Origin: Actinomycetes bacterium
GTDB lineage: Bacteria; Actinomycetota; Actinomycetes; Propionibacteriales; Nocardioidaceae
DNA: 64,000 nucleotides
NCBI GenBank assembly: GCA_023417775.1
Contig: JAEZEJ010000031.1
Coordinates: forward strand, 1-64,000
Direction: 5' to 3'
Positions within the stretch are counted from its first letter, which is position 1. Every line of letters starts with the position of its first letter. Positions 1 through 10,606 of the stretch are shown here, piece by piece. The notes below the pieces were generated by a model. The model saw only the letters and a program-made list of their open reading frames with translations. It was not told the DNA's origin and searched no databases. Both the position numbers and the translations under genes were made by a program.

Positions 1-51
1 CCCCCCCGGGGCGCCCCCCCCCCCCCCCCCCCCCCCCCGGGGGGGGGGGGG
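1..51. repeat. C/G homopolymer tracts at window edge
   Basis: The first 51 bases are almost only C and G: seven C, four G, one C, one G, then 25 C (14-38) and 13 G (39-51). No gene is visible here. Runs of this length are rare in finished bacterial chromosomes and difficult to sequence, so this may be a contig edge or a polishing error rather than a biological element. Confidence 0.8.
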
Positions 52-85
52 CCGCGTCGATGTCACCATCACACGCGGGCTGGCG

Positions 86-108
86 CCTCGGCATCGGCGA
101 TGCCGAGG
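86..108 (-). terminator. Hairpin terminator of the HU gene
   Basis: A perfect 10-bp stem (86-95 pairing with 99-108) closes over a 3-nt loop, 20 bases after the HU stop codon on the minus strand. It has no T-tract, as is usual in high-GC actinobacteria. Confidence 0.7.
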
Positions 109-127
109 AGAGCCCGAACGAGACGTC

Positions 128-406
128 TTACTTGGCGGCAGCCTTCAGGCGCGAGCCGGCGCTGACCTTCACGCCGTAGCCGGCGGGGATGTCGATCGTC
201 TCGCCGGTGGCGGGGTTGCGGCCCGTACGAGCGGCGCGCTCGACGCGCTCGACCGACAGGATGCCGGGGATGGAGACCTTGTCGCCCTTGGAGACGGCGT
301 CGAGGACGACATCGCTGAAGGCCGAGAGCACCTTGTCGGCGTCGGTCTTGGTCACGCCGGCCTGCTCAGCGAGGGCGGCGACGAGGTCGTTGCGGGAGAG
401 AGCCAC
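128..406 (-). CDS. hup: HU-family DNA-binding protein
   Basis: A nucleoid-associated architectural protein of 92 residues, the usual size of a bacterial HU. It bends DNA non-specifically as a dimer. The N-terminal helices (about 1-45) are followed by the conserved beta-arm segment with RTGRNPATGE at about 61-70, the family hallmark. It lacks the long lysine/alanine-rich C-terminal tail of mycobacterial HupB, so it is the short HU type. The start is GTG at 406, preceded by AGGAG at a 5-nt spacing. It is a single-gene unit with a hairpin terminator directly downstream. Confidence 0.95.
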   Translation of the reverse strand: MALSRNDLVAALAEQAGVTKTDADKVLSAFSDVVLDAVSKGDKVSIPGILSVERVERAARTGRNPATGETIDIPAGYGVKVSAGSRLKAAAK

Positions 407-495
407 GAAAACTCCTAGTGCAGATTGATGTGTGCGTCCGCCAGTCTATGAATACTCCGCGAAATTCCAAGCCCTACCCGGCCGTGTCGCGGGGT

Positions 496-1176
496 TTATC
501 CGGTGGTAGGGACCGTCCAGTCCAGTGGCGGGGCGGCGGTCAGGGGGCCGATCCGATGGACGTAGTCATCGCGCGACAGGGTGCTGACCCCGAGCGTGGC
601 CAGATGCGGGGTCTGCCACTGCGTATCGATGAGATAGTCCGTTCCTGCCTGCGATTCCAGTAGATCGACGAGGGCGACCAAGGCCACCTTCGAGGCATCG
701 CGGGACCGGTGGAACATCGATTCCCCCGCGAACAGCCGACCGATGGCGACCCCGTAGAGGCCCCCGACGAGGCGTCCGGCGTCGTCGCGGACCTCGATCG
801 AGTGTGCCCAGCCGAGTTCGTGCAGTCGCTGGTAGGCGCGCGCCATCGCGTCGTCGATCCAGGCACCCGGGCGTCGCGGGTCGGCGCACCCCTCCAGCAC
901 CCCTGCGAAGTCCTCATCGACCGTGACGGTGAATCGGCGGAGCGAGGCGCGCAGCGAACGCGAGACCTTCAGCGCGCCGGGCTCCAGCACACCCCGTTCG
1001 AGCGGACACCACCACAGCAGCAGGTCGTCATCGGGCATCGGGAAGAGACCGTTGCGGTATGCCTCCACCAGCGTCGAGGGCTCCAGATCGGCACCGCCGG
1101 CCACGCAGTCGTCCTCGGGCCAGCGGGCCGACGAGAAGTCCCACACAGGCGGTGGCAGCGGCACCGGTCGGGTCAT
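496..1176 (-). CDS. aat: Leucyl/phenylalanyl-tRNA--protein transferase
   Basis: Transfers Leu or Phe from aminoacyl-tRNA to N-terminal Arg or Lys of proteins, marking them for the N-degron pathway through ClpS. It has 226 residues, the normal size for Aat. Family motifs are visible: a GLFPMPD-type segment near residue 41, WW near 55, and a C-terminal stretch with DTQWQTPHLATLG. The ATG start overlaps the stop of the upstream phosphotransferase gene by 4 bp (ATGA), so the two genes are one operon. It is cytosolic. Confidence 0.93.
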   Translation of the reverse strand: MTRPVPLPPPVWDFSSARWPEDDCVAGGADLEPSTLVEAYRNGLFPMPDDDLLLWWCPLERGVLEPGALKVSRSLRASLRRFTVTVDEDFAGVLEGCADPRRPGAWIDDAMARAYQRLHELGWAHSIEVRDDAGRLVGGLYGVAIGRLFAGESMFHRSRDASKVALVALVDLLESQAGTDYLIDTQWQTPHLATLGVSTLSRDDYVHRIGPLTAAPPLDWTVPTTG

Positions 1177-2144
1177 GTCCTCATCATCTCGCGCAGGTGG
1201 GCGAGCGGCGCCTCACCCCACTGCTCCCACTCGGCATCGGTCGCTTCCTGCAGACTGCCCCACCAGCTCACTGCGCGGTTGACCGCATGCGTGAAGGTCG
1301 CCGCGTTCCACGCCACCCCCCATGCCGTGTGGTCGAGATCCCAGACCTCCAGATAGGCCGCGACGACCTCGGACCATCGGACATCCGCCCCCATCAGCGC
1401 GACCGCCCGTGGCACCGCCAGCGATTCCACCGCCGCAGCCCAGCTCGCATCGCCGAAGTCGAAGAGCCTCGGCTGCTCGCGCGATCCCCACGCATTGCCC
1501 CAGTGCAGGTCACCGTGCTGGAAGGTCGCCGGCAGCGGGGAGTCGCACAGCGCGGCACAGGCATCGACGAGCTCACCGCGACGCCGCCGGAACCGCGTCG
1601 CCTCCCCGGCATCGAGGGACGACCGGCGTCCCGCCGGCAGGCGTTCGAGGGCTTCGAGCAACCGGTCGAAGCGCTCGGGAACGGTGGCCGGCGAACAGTC
1701 CGGCAGCCCAGCCTCCAGCAGCTCCGGACCATGGGAGGCGAGCCGCTGTTGCCAGTGGGCGCCCTCGCGGACGAGCGCGCGCCAGTCCGCCGTCTCGGCG
1801 GCCGTGTCCTCGAGCGGTTGCTCGCCATGGTCGGCGGTGAGCAGCCATCCACGCCGCGCATCGATCGCGAGGGGTCGCTGCAGCCGGTCCGGCAACAGCC
1901 GGCTGAGCAGCTGATGCACCTCGGCCTCGAACCGCGCGGCCCGGCAGGTGGCCTTGAACCAGACATCGCCGTGGTCGGTCGCCACGACCAGCTGTGTCGA
2001 CCAGGGACGGATGCGCGGCTGGCGGACCGGCCCGGCCATCCTCCGCCCCGATCGGGCCACCCCGTCGGCGATCCACTCGGTGGCGGCCGATCTCCATTCC
2101 GGGCTCGCGACCCACTGCGAGAAGGGCGGTGTCTGGACCGTCAT
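1173..2144 (-). CDS. Aminoglycoside phosphotransferase (APH)-family kinase
   Basis: A small-molecule kinase of the APH/choline-kinase fold. The catalytic loop HGDLHWGN and the metal-binding DFGD are both present in the C-terminal half. The substrate is unknown; the family covers antibiotic kinases, fructosamine kinases and many uncharacterised housekeeping enzymes. I place the start at ATG 2144 because GAGGGAG lies 6 nt upstream. The longer frame from 2231 has no ribosome site and would run into the divergent promoter of the next gene. The gene is translationally coupled to aat. Nothing nearby suggests a resistance island. Confidence 0.75.
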   Translation of the reverse strand: MTVQTPPFSQWVASPEWRSAATEWIADGVARSGRRMAGPVRQPRIRPWSTQLVVATDHGDVWFKATCRAARFEAEVHQLLSRLLPDRLQRPLAIDARRGWLLTADHGEQPLEDTAAETADWRALVREGAHWQQRLASHGPELLEAGLPDCSPATVPERFDRLLEALERLPAGRRSSLDAGEATRFRRRRGELVDACAALCDSPLPATFQHGDLHWGNAWGSREQPRLFDFGDASWAAAVESLAVPRAVALMGADVRWSEVVAAYLEVWDLDHTAWGVAWNAATFTHAVNRAVSWWGSLQEATDAEWEQWGEAPLAHLREMMRT

Positions 2145-2266
2145 GGGTGCTCCCTCGATCGTCCCCGCCCCATCCTCGCGCAGATCAGGCACCCGTGGGG
2201 AGGAATCGATCCAGGGCGGGATCGTCGTCATCCCGCCGATGAGCAGGTGCTCGATACCCTGGGGAC

Positions 2267-2938
2267 ATGGGTCTGGGTAGCAATATGGCGGTCGGCGCGG
2301 GATCGAAGCTGGTCCCGCGGGTCGCCTCGGGGTACGTCCGCGCCGTGCTGGACCGTGCCATCGACGGCGCGGGGCCGCTGCGACCCGTCGTGGAGACCGC
2401 CGGCGCGAAGCTGGCGAGCCACGGAGGCGATGTCGAGAAGGCCGTCTCGACCCTCGTCCGGACCCATACGAGTCTCGCCGGGCTGCAAGGCTTCGTCACC
2501 AATCTCGGCGGGCTGTCGATCGCCGCGGCGACGCTGCCGGCCAATGTCGTGGGCGTGACGATCGTGCAGTGCCATCTGGTGGCCAGCGTGGCCCATCTGC
2601 GCGGCTACGACATCGAGGATCCCCGGGTCCGCAATGCGATCCTGGCCGTCATGCTCGGCGAGGAGACCGTCGAGCAGATGATCCGCAGCCGTCGGCTGCC
2701 GTCCTCGCCGATGGCGATGGCCACCTCGCCGGTCCACGATCCGGCGCTCGACGACCGCATCGCCCGCGAGGTCACCGGAGAGCTGGTCGGGCGCACGGTC
2801 GGGCGCCGGGCGGTCATGCTCGTCGGCAAGCGCGTGCCGCTCCTGGGCGGCGCGGTCGGCGCCGGGGCCGATGGGCTCGGCACCTGGCAGGTCGGGAAGT
2901 ACGCGCAGACCGAGCTGCGCGACCGCCGCCTGCGCTGA
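2267..2938 (+). CDS. EcsC-like protein
   Basis: A 223-residue protein that resembles the EcsC family. It has small-residue-rich helices with a hydrophobic stretch at about 90-110 (GLSIAAATLPANVVGV) and a glycine-rich hydrophobic C-terminal segment (LLGGAVGAGADGLGTWQVG), likely membrane associated. The biochemical role of EcsC proteins is not known. The transcript is probably leaderless: TACCCT at 2255-2260 lies 6 nt before the ATG and there is no Shine-Dalgarno sequence. It is divergent from the APH-family gene and converges on the HMG-CoA lyase gene. Confidence 0.6.
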   Translation: MGLGSNMAVGAGSKLVPRVASGYVRAVLDRAIDGAGPLRPVVETAGAKLASHGGDVEKAVSTLVRTHTSLAGLQGFVTNLGGLSIAAATLPANVVGVTIVQCHLVASVAHLRGYDIEDPRVRNAILAVMLGEETVEQMIRSRRLPSSPMAMATSPVHDPALDDRIAREVTGELVGRTVGRRAVMLVGKRVPLLGGAVGAGADGLGTWQVGKYAQTELRDRRLR

Positions 2939-2972
2939 TCAGCGACACGCTGGCCGAGACCTGACCGCTGCG

Positions 2973-3898
2973 TCAGGAGAGCGCGCGGACCACCGCGGAG
3001 GGACTCGGGCGGCCGAGCTGCTCGGCCATCCAGACGCTCGTGGCGATCATCGCCTCGAGGTCCACACCGTGCTCGATGCCGAGGCCGTCGAGCATCCAGA
3101 TCAGATCCTCCGTCGCGAGATTGCCCGTCGCGCTCTCGGCATAGGGACAGCCGCCCAGTCCACCCGCCGAGGCATCGAAGGTGGTGATCCCCTGCCGCAA
3201 CGCGGCGTAGGCATTCGCGAGGGCCTGCCCGTAGGTGTCGTGGAAGTGCATCGCCAGACGCTCCGCTCCCACCCCGTCCGAGGCGAACGCCTCCACGAGG
3301 GCTCCGACATGGCCCGGCGTGCCGACGCCGATGGTGTCGCCGAGGGACAACTGCGTCGCCCCCAGCTCCAGCAACCGCGTCCCGATGTCGACCACTTGCC
3401 CGATCGGCACAGCTCCCTCCCACGGATCGCCGAAGCACATCGAGACATAGGCCCGGATGTCCATCCCCGCGTCCAGGGCCCCGTGCATGACCGGCTCGAA
3501 CATCGCGAACTGACTCTCCAGCGTCGCGTTGAGGTTCTTGGCGGCGAAGGTCTCGGTCGCACTGGCGAAGACGGCAATGTGCCGGCATCCCGCCTCGATC
3601 GCCCGGTCGAGTCCGCGCTGATTCGGTACGAGCACCGGCAACGGCGTCGGCCCGTCGAGGTCGAGCCGGGCCACCAGGTCCGCGGCATCGGCCAGCTGCG
3701 GCACCCAGCGAGGATGGACGAAGCTCGTCGCCTCCACCAACGGCAACCCGGCCGCCACGAGTCGTTCCACGAAGGTCGCCTTGATATCGAGCGGAACGAT
3801 CGCCCGCTCGTTCTGCAATCCGTCCCGCGGCCCGACCTCGTAGATCGTCACCCGCTCGGGCAGTCCGTCCTCCGGGGCTCGCATCGGCAGCGCGCGCG

Positions 3899-3902
<4 letters not shown>
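2973..3902 (-). CDS. hmgL: Hydroxymethylglutaryl-CoA lyase
   Basis: Cleaves HMG-CoA to acetoacetate and acetyl-CoA, the last step of leucine degradation. The 309-residue TIM-barrel has the DRE-type motif (EVGPRDGLQNE) near residue 22 and the HMG-CoA lyase signature with the active cysteine (GGLGGCPYAESATGNLATED) near 245-264. The ATG overlaps the stop of the biotin carboxylase gene (ATGA), so it is the third gene of the carboxylase operon. That context favours a true HMG-CoA lyase over other HMGL-like aldolases. Confidence 0.92.
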
Positions 3903-5781
<1,879 letters not shown>

Positions 5782-5785
<4 letters not shown>

Positions 5786-7335
5786 AGCCGGAACACTCCG
5801 AACTGCGGGGTAGCGGGGATCGGGGCATGCGAGGCGGCCTGGAGTCCGAGGCCGAGCACGCGGCGGGTGTCCACGGGATCGATGATGCCGTCATCCCAGA
5901 GCCGCGCGGTGGAGTAGTAGGGCGAGCCCTGCTCCTCGTACTGCTCGCGGATCGGCTCCTTGAAGGCCTCTTCCTCGGCCGTGCTCCACTCCTCGCCCTT
6001 CGCCGCGATGGCATCGCGGCGGACGGTGGCGAGGACGGAGGCCGCCTGCTCGCCGCCCATCACCGAGATCCGGGCATTGGGCCACATCCAGAGGAATCGC
6101 GGATCGTAGGCGCGGCCGCACATCCCGTAATTGCCGGCACCGTAGGAGCCGCCGATGACGACGGTGAACTTGGGCACCACGCTCGATGCGACCGCGGTGA
6201 CCAGCTTGGCGCCGTCCTTGGCGATGCCACCGTTCTCGTACTCCTTGCCCACCATGAAGCCCGTGATGTTCTGCAGGAAGACGAGCGGGATGCCACGCTG
6301 ATTCGCCAATTCGATGAAGTGCGCCCCCTTCATCGCCGACTCGCTGAACAGGATGCCGTTGTTGGCGAGGATGGCGACCGGATAGCCCCAGATGTGCGCG
6401 AACCCGCACACCAGGGTCTCGCCGTAGAGCGGCTTGAACTCGTGCAGGTGAGAGTCGTCGACGATGCGCCGGATCACCTCGCGCACGTCGTAGGGGATGC
6501 GCGGGTCGTCCGGGACGATGTCGTAGAGCCCGGCAGGGTCCTCGCGGGGCTCGACCGGCTCACGCTGCACATAGGCCGGCGACTCGGGGCGTTCGAGGGT
6601 CTCGACGATCGACCGGACGATCTGCAGGGCGTGCTCGTCGTCCTCGGCCAGGTGGTCGACGACTCCGGAGACCCGGGCATGGACGTCTCCCCCGCCGAGC
6701 TCCTCGGCCGTGACGACCTCGCCGGTGGCCGCCTTCACCAGGGGCGGCCCGCCGAGGAAGATTGTGCCCTGATCGCGCACGATGACGCTCTCATCGCTCA
6801 TCGCCGGCACATAGGCGCCGCCCGCGGTGCAGGACCCCATGACGGCGGCGATCTGCGCGATGCCGCGCGAGGACAGCTGCGCCTGGTTGTAGAAGATCCG
6901 CCCGAAGTGCTCGCGGTCGGGGAAGACCTCGTCCTGCATCGGCAGGAAGGCACCGCCGGAGTCGACGAGATAGACGCAGGGAAGCCGGTTCTGCTCGGCG
7001 ATCGCCTGGGCCCGCAGGTGCTTCTTGACCGTGAGCGGGTAGTAGGTGCCGCCCTTGACGGTCGCGTCGTTGGCGACAACGACGCACTCACGCCCCGCGA
7101 TCCGGCCGATGCCGGTGACGATGCCCGCGCTCGGCACCTCGCCTCCGTACATCCCGTGGGCGGCCAGCGGGGCGATCTCGAGGAAGGGCGAGCCGGGATC
7201 GAGCAGCAGGTCGACACGGTCGCGCGGCAGGAGCTTGCCACGGGCGATGTGCCGGTCGCGGGCGGCATCGCTGCCACCACGCCGGACGACGGCGATGCGG
7301 TCGCGCAACTCGGCGACGAGGTCCTGGAGGGTCAC
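5782..7335 (-). CDS. Methylcrotonyl-CoA carboxylase, carboxyltransferase subunit
   Basis: Transfers the carboxyl group from carboxybiotin to the acyl-CoA. It has 517 residues with two crotonase-like halves; GGGDVHARVSGVVDHLAEDD and the C-terminal GGSYGAGNYGMCGRAYDPRFLWMWPNA region are typical of MCC beta (the sequence is interrupted here only for description). It is the first gene of the operon. The GTG start at 7335 has no Shine-Dalgarno sequence. TAACCT sits 6 nt upstream inside a palindrome shared with the divergent TetR gene, so repression probably blocks the -10 element directly and the mRNA is leaderless. Confidence 0.9.
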
Positions 7336-7341
7336 GCCGAC

Positions 7342-7361
7342 AGGTTAACAGTCATTAACCT
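7342..7361. promoter_or_regulatory. Palindromic operator between carboxylase operon and tetR
   Basis: Perfect 7-bp inverted repeat AGGTTAA-CAGTCA-TTAACCT. The left arm contains the presumed -10 of the carboxylase operon (TAACCT on the minus strand). The repeat lies 22 bp before the GTG of the TetR gene. This is the size and position expected of a TetR operator controlling both directions. Confidence 0.8.
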
Positions 7362-7382
7362 GGATGCGCTACGCTGCCGGAT

Positions 7383-7931
7383 GTGGTCACCCGCCAGCAG
7401 CAGATCGTCGACGTCGCGGCGGCGCTCTTCGCCGAGCGCGGATTCCATGGTGTCTCGGTGCAGGAGATCGGCGAGGCCGTCGGCATCTCGGGTCCGGCAC
7501 TCTACAAGCACTTCTCCGGCAAGGCGGAGCTACTGCAGCAGGCCCTCACCTCGATCAGCGACCGACTGCTCGAGGAGGGGTCGCGACGGGCCCGCGAGGC
7601 ATCCGATGCCGATGCCGCCCTCGCGGCACTGATCGACTGGCATGTCGACTTCGCCCTCACCCATCCGGCGCTCATCGTCATCCAGGAGCGCGAGTGGTCG
7701 ACCCTCGATGCCTCCTCACGGGATCGGGTGCGCGCGACCCAGCTGGCCTATATCGACGTCTGGGTCGGCGTGCTCCGCCGGCTGCGCGATGACCTCGACC
7801 GGCCGGCCGCGAGAGCGAGCGTGCAGGCCGCGTTCGGCCTGCTCAACTCCACGCCGCATTCCGCACGGTTGAGCGACCAGCAGATGCGCGCGCTGCTGAC
7901 CCGGATGGCCCACCGCGCGCTCCTCCCCTGA
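7383..7931 (+). CDS. TetR/AcrR-family regulator of the carboxylase operon
   Basis: A 182-residue regulator with an N-terminal TetR helix-turn-helix (about residues 10-50, with GFHGVSVQEIGEAVGISGPALYKHF) and a C-terminal ligand-binding domain. It is divergent from the leucine-type acyl-CoA carboxylase operon and shares its palindromic operator, so an acyl-CoA intermediate is the likely effector (inference). The start is GTG at 7383, in frame with the HTH; the ATG two bases earlier is out of frame. TACGCT at 7370-7375 lies 7 nt upstream, so the transcript is probably leaderless. Confidence 0.88.
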   Translation: MVTRQQQIVDVAAALFAERGFHGVSVQEIGEAVGISGPALYKHFSGKAELLQQALTSISDRLLEEGSRRAREASDADAALAALIDWHVDFALTHPALIVIQEREWSTLDASSRDRVRATQLAYIDVWVGVLRRLRDDLDRPAARASVQAAFGLLNSTPHSARLSDQQMRALLTRMAHRALLP

Positions 7932-7962
7932 CGCCGTCCCCAGGTCCTCCGGCCCACCTCGT

Positions 7963-8009
7963 GCCGGGTTCTGGCCCTTCTCGCGGCACTCTGAGGGCCA
8001 TCGCCCGGC
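7963..8009. terminator. Bidirectional terminator between convergent genes
   Basis: GCCGGG (7963-7968) pairs with CCCGGC (8004-8009) and TGGCCCT (7972-7978) with AGGGCCA (7994-8000). A symmetric 3-by-3 internal loop separates the two stems and the apical loop is 15 nt. It sits between the convergent TetR and EamA genes. Confidence 0.7.
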
Positions 8010-8043
8010 GAAAGTCGTGCGTCAGCGAATGGGGTCTCGCGGC

Positions 8044-8928
8044 CTAGGACGGCTCGCCGAGGGCGACCGGCGGACGCCTCCGGCTGATGCTCGCGATCGC
8101 CACACCGGTCATCATCACCACCGCGCCGACCGCCTCCAGCACGGTGGGCACCTCGCCCTGCACCACCCAGGCGGCGAGGATGCCGACGACCGGCACGAGC
8201 AGGATGAACGGCACCACCGCACCGGCCGGATGTCGCGAGAGCAGGCCGTTGAAGATCGTGTAGCCGATCAGCGAGGCGCCGATCACCGTGTAGGCGGTGC
8301 TGGCCGCGGCGCCCCAGCCGAAGGCCGACACCGCGTCGCCGACGGCCGCCGGACCGTCGACGAGCAGCGAGAGCAACAGACAGGGCACCGGCACCACCAG
8401 GGCCGACCACACCACGAGGGACAGGCCGGACGACACCCTCGCCTGGCGTGCGACGACATTGCCCACCGCCCACGAGAACGCGGCGCCGATCGTGATCACG
8501 ACCGGGAGCACCGGCGCCCGCAGACCGTGCGCGATCGCCACCAACAGCAGACCCACCGCGCCGACCACCACGCCGATGACCTGACGGACGGCCGTCCGCT
8601 CCCCCAGCACCGCCCAGGCGAGCAGGATGGTGAAGATCACCTGCGCCTGGAGCACCAGCGATGCCAGCCCGGAGGGCATGCCCGCCGCCAGACCGAGATA
8701 CAGCAGGCTGAACTGGCCGAGGCTCATGAAGGCGCCGACCGCGAGGACCGACTGCCAGCGCGCCCTCGGCCGCGGGACGAGCAGCACCAGCGGGAAGGCC
8801 ACGAAGGCGAAGCGCACCGCGAGGAAGAGCAGCGGAGGGATGCCGCGCATCCCCTCGTCGATGATGACGAAGTTGAGGCCCCAGAGCACCGCGACGAGCA
8901 CGGCCAGGGCGCTGTCGCGTGCCGGCAC
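8044..8928 (-). CDS. EamA/DMT-superfamily transporter
   Basis: An inner-membrane protein of 294 residues with about ten hydrophobic segments arranged as two repeats of five, the EamA layout. The first segment begins LAVLVAVLWGLNFVIIDEG. Members export amino acids, nucleobases or other metabolites; the sequence does not tell which. It starts with GTG at 8928. It lies downstream of the MFS pump gene with a 63-bp gap and may be read through from it. Confidence 0.85.
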   Translation of the reverse strand: MPARDSALAVLVAVLWGLNFVIIDEGMRGIPPLLFLAVRFAFVAFPLVLLVPRPRARWQSVLAVGAFMSLGQFSLLYLGLAAGMPSGLASLVLQAQVIFTILLAWAVLGERTAVRQVIGVVVGAVGLLLVAIAHGLRAPVLPVVITIGAAFSWAVGNVVARQARVSSGLSLVVWSALVVPVPCLLLSLLVDGPAAVGDAVSAFGWGAAASTAYTVIGASLIGYTIFNGLLSRHPAGAVVPFILLVPVVGILAAWVVQGEVPTVLEAVGAVVMMTGVAIASISRRRPPVALGEPS

Positions 8929-8991
8929 GCACCCACGATCTCACCGCGTCCCGACAGCCTCGTCCGCGACCTGCCCGCCGGGAGAACGGTC

Positions 8992-10500
8992 TCAGAGGTG
9001 GCGGAAGGCGCGCCAGGAGACCAGGGCCGCCGCCAAGGCCACGAAGATCGCCGTGCCCGAGGTCAGCTGGACGCCGAGGTCGAAGGCATCCTTGGCCGAC
9101 TCGGCCAGCTGATCACCCAGCGTGTTCGGATACTTCGCCGCGTACTGCATGGTGCTGCCGAGGGTCTCGAAGGCGTGGTGCTTCTCGCCATAGGCCAGCT
9201 GGGCCGGGATCGTCAGCTGCGACCGGTAGGTGGCCGTCAGGATGCTGCCGAGCACCGCCGTACCGAGCACGGCGCCCACCTCATAGGCGGTCTCCGAGAT
9301 GGCCGAGGCCGCGCCCGCCTTCTGCGGTGGGACGCTCGCGAGGATCAGATCATTCGTGAGCGTCTCGGCGATGCCGATGCCCACACCCATGATCGCGAAG
9401 GCGACGAGCACGCTCATCACGGTCGGATGGCCGGTGAACGCGGCGATCGCATAACCGAGCGAGGAGGCCACGAAGCTGCCGCTGACGAGCACGCGGACCG
9501 GGAACCGCTCGACCAGCCGGACCGCGAGGAAGCCGAACACGACCGTCACCAGCAGGCCCGGCAACAGGACCGTGGCCGCACGCATCGGCGACAGGCCGAT
9601 GACGAGCTGCAGCAGCTGGGAGCCGAAGAAGAGGAATCCGGCCAGCCCCATCAGGCTGAGCATGTTCGCCACGATCGCCCCCGTGAACACGCGATTCTTG
9701 AACAGCGCGACATCGAGCATCGGATTGGACCGCTGCTGCTGGCGCCGCACGAACAGCCACACCGCGCCGACGGCCAGGCCGATCGAGGCGAGCGTCACCG
9801 AGTCGAGACCGGCCTTCGCCCCGTGCTTGATCGCGAAGACGGCGGGCACCATCGCGAGCATCGAGAGTCCGATCGAGGCGAAGTCGAGCGGACCCGGGTT
9901 GGGGTCGCGCGATTCGGGCAGGAGGAACAGCGCCAGCGGCAGGAAGACGACGATGAGGGGAACGTTGATGAGGAAGACCGAGCCCCACCAGAAGTGCTCC
10001 AGCAGCCAGCCGCCGACGATCGGCCCGAGCGCGGCGCCGCCGGAGAACATGGCCGCCCACGTGGCGATCGCGACTCGGCGATCGCGGGCGTGGTCGAAGA
10101 CATTGCGGATGATCGAGAGCGTCGAGGGCATCAGCGTCGCCCCGAAGAAGCCGAGCAGGGCGCGCGCGAGGATCAGCGCCTCGGGGGTCTGAGCCCAGGC
10201 CGCGAACAGGGAGACTGCGCCGAAGCCCGTCGCGCCGACGAGCAGGAGCCGGCGGCGCCCGAGTCGGTCGCCGATCGAGCCCATCGCGATGAGCAGGCCG
10301 GCGAGCATGAGCGCGTAGATGTCGACGATCCACAACAGCTGGTTCCCGGTGGGCCGCAGATCCGTGCTGATCTCCGGCAGCGCGAAGCTCAGGACCGTGT
10401 TGTCGACCGACACCAGGAGGACGGGAATCATGAGGACCGCGAGGGCGAGCCACTCGCGGCGGCCGGCACGGACCGGCGCAGAGGTATCGATCATGGTCAT
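8992..10500 (-). CDS. MFS transporter, DHA2 (EmrB/QacA) family
   Basis: A proton-driven drug/metabolite exporter of 502 residues with about 14 transmembrane segments, the DHA2 size. Motif A is seen as GSIGDRLGRRRLLL near residue 76, and TM1 has VDNTVLSFALPEI, typical of QacA/SmvA-like quaternary-ammonium and dye pumps. Regulation is likely through the divergent TetR gene: the -10 TACAGT (minus strand, 10508-10513) lies 7 nt before the ATG inside a 10-bp-arm palindrome. Confidence 0.9.
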   Translation of the reverse strand: MTMIDTSAPVRAGRREWLALAVLMIPVLLVSVDNTVLSFALPEISTDLRPTGNQLLWIVDIYALMLAGLLIAMGSIGDRLGRRRLLLVGATGFGAVSLFAAWAQTPEALILARALLGFFGATLMPSTLSIIRNVFDHARDRRVAIATWAAMFSGGAALGPIVGGWLLEHFWWGSVFLINVPLIVVFLPLALFLLPESRDPNPGPLDFASIGLSMLAMVPAVFAIKHGAKAGLDSVTLASIGLAVGAVWLFVRRQQQRSNPMLDVALFKNRVFTGAIVANMLSLMGLAGFLFFGSQLLQLVIGLSPMRAATVLLPGLLVTVVFGFLAVRLVERFPVRVLVSGSFVASSLGYAIAAFTGHPTVMSVLVAFAIMGVGIGIAETLTNDLILASVPPQKAGAASAISETAYEVGAVLGTAVLGSILTATYRSQLTIPAQLAYGEKHHAFETLGSTMQYAAKYPNTLGDQLAESAKDAFDLGVQLTSGTAIFVALAAALVSWRAFRHL

Positions 10501-10506
10501 GCGCTC

Positions 10507-10532
10507 TACTGTACCGTCCAGCCGGTACAGTA
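10507..10532. promoter_or_regulatory. Perfect palindrome over the MFS promoter
   Basis: TACTGTACCG (10507-10516) and CGGTACAGTA (10523-10532) form a perfect 10-bp inverted repeat around a 6-bp spacer. It covers the MFS -10 hexamer. It is the best candidate operator for the adjacent TetR protein. Confidence 0.8.
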
Positions 10533-10543
10533 CCCAAATTCCC

Positions 10544-10562
10544 TGTCATATGAGCTATGACA
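10544..10562. promoter_or_regulatory. Second palindrome in the MFS-tetR intergenic region
   Basis: TGTCATA (10544-10550) and TATGACA (10556-10562) form a perfect 7-bp inverted repeat with a 5-bp spacer. Its sequence is unrelated to the first palindrome. It lies 33 bp before the TetR -10 (TAGACT, 10595-10600) and may bind a different regulator. Confidence 0.55.
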
Positions 10563-10606
10563 CGTGGGCGGCTCTCCCGAGAACCAGCACGGCCTAGACT
10601 CGGCGC

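Noticed and set aside
1173..2144. An antibiotic-resistance call for the APH-family gene.
   Set aside because: The family motifs alone do not show drug specificity, and the gene is coupled to housekeeping aat with no mobile context.
8017..10560. An 847-codon open frame on the plus strand opposite two transporter genes.
   Set aside because: It is antisense to well-supported EamA and MFS genes, has low-complexity Arg/Asp/His/Gln composition, and crosses the regulatory palindrome. It is a high-GC shadow.
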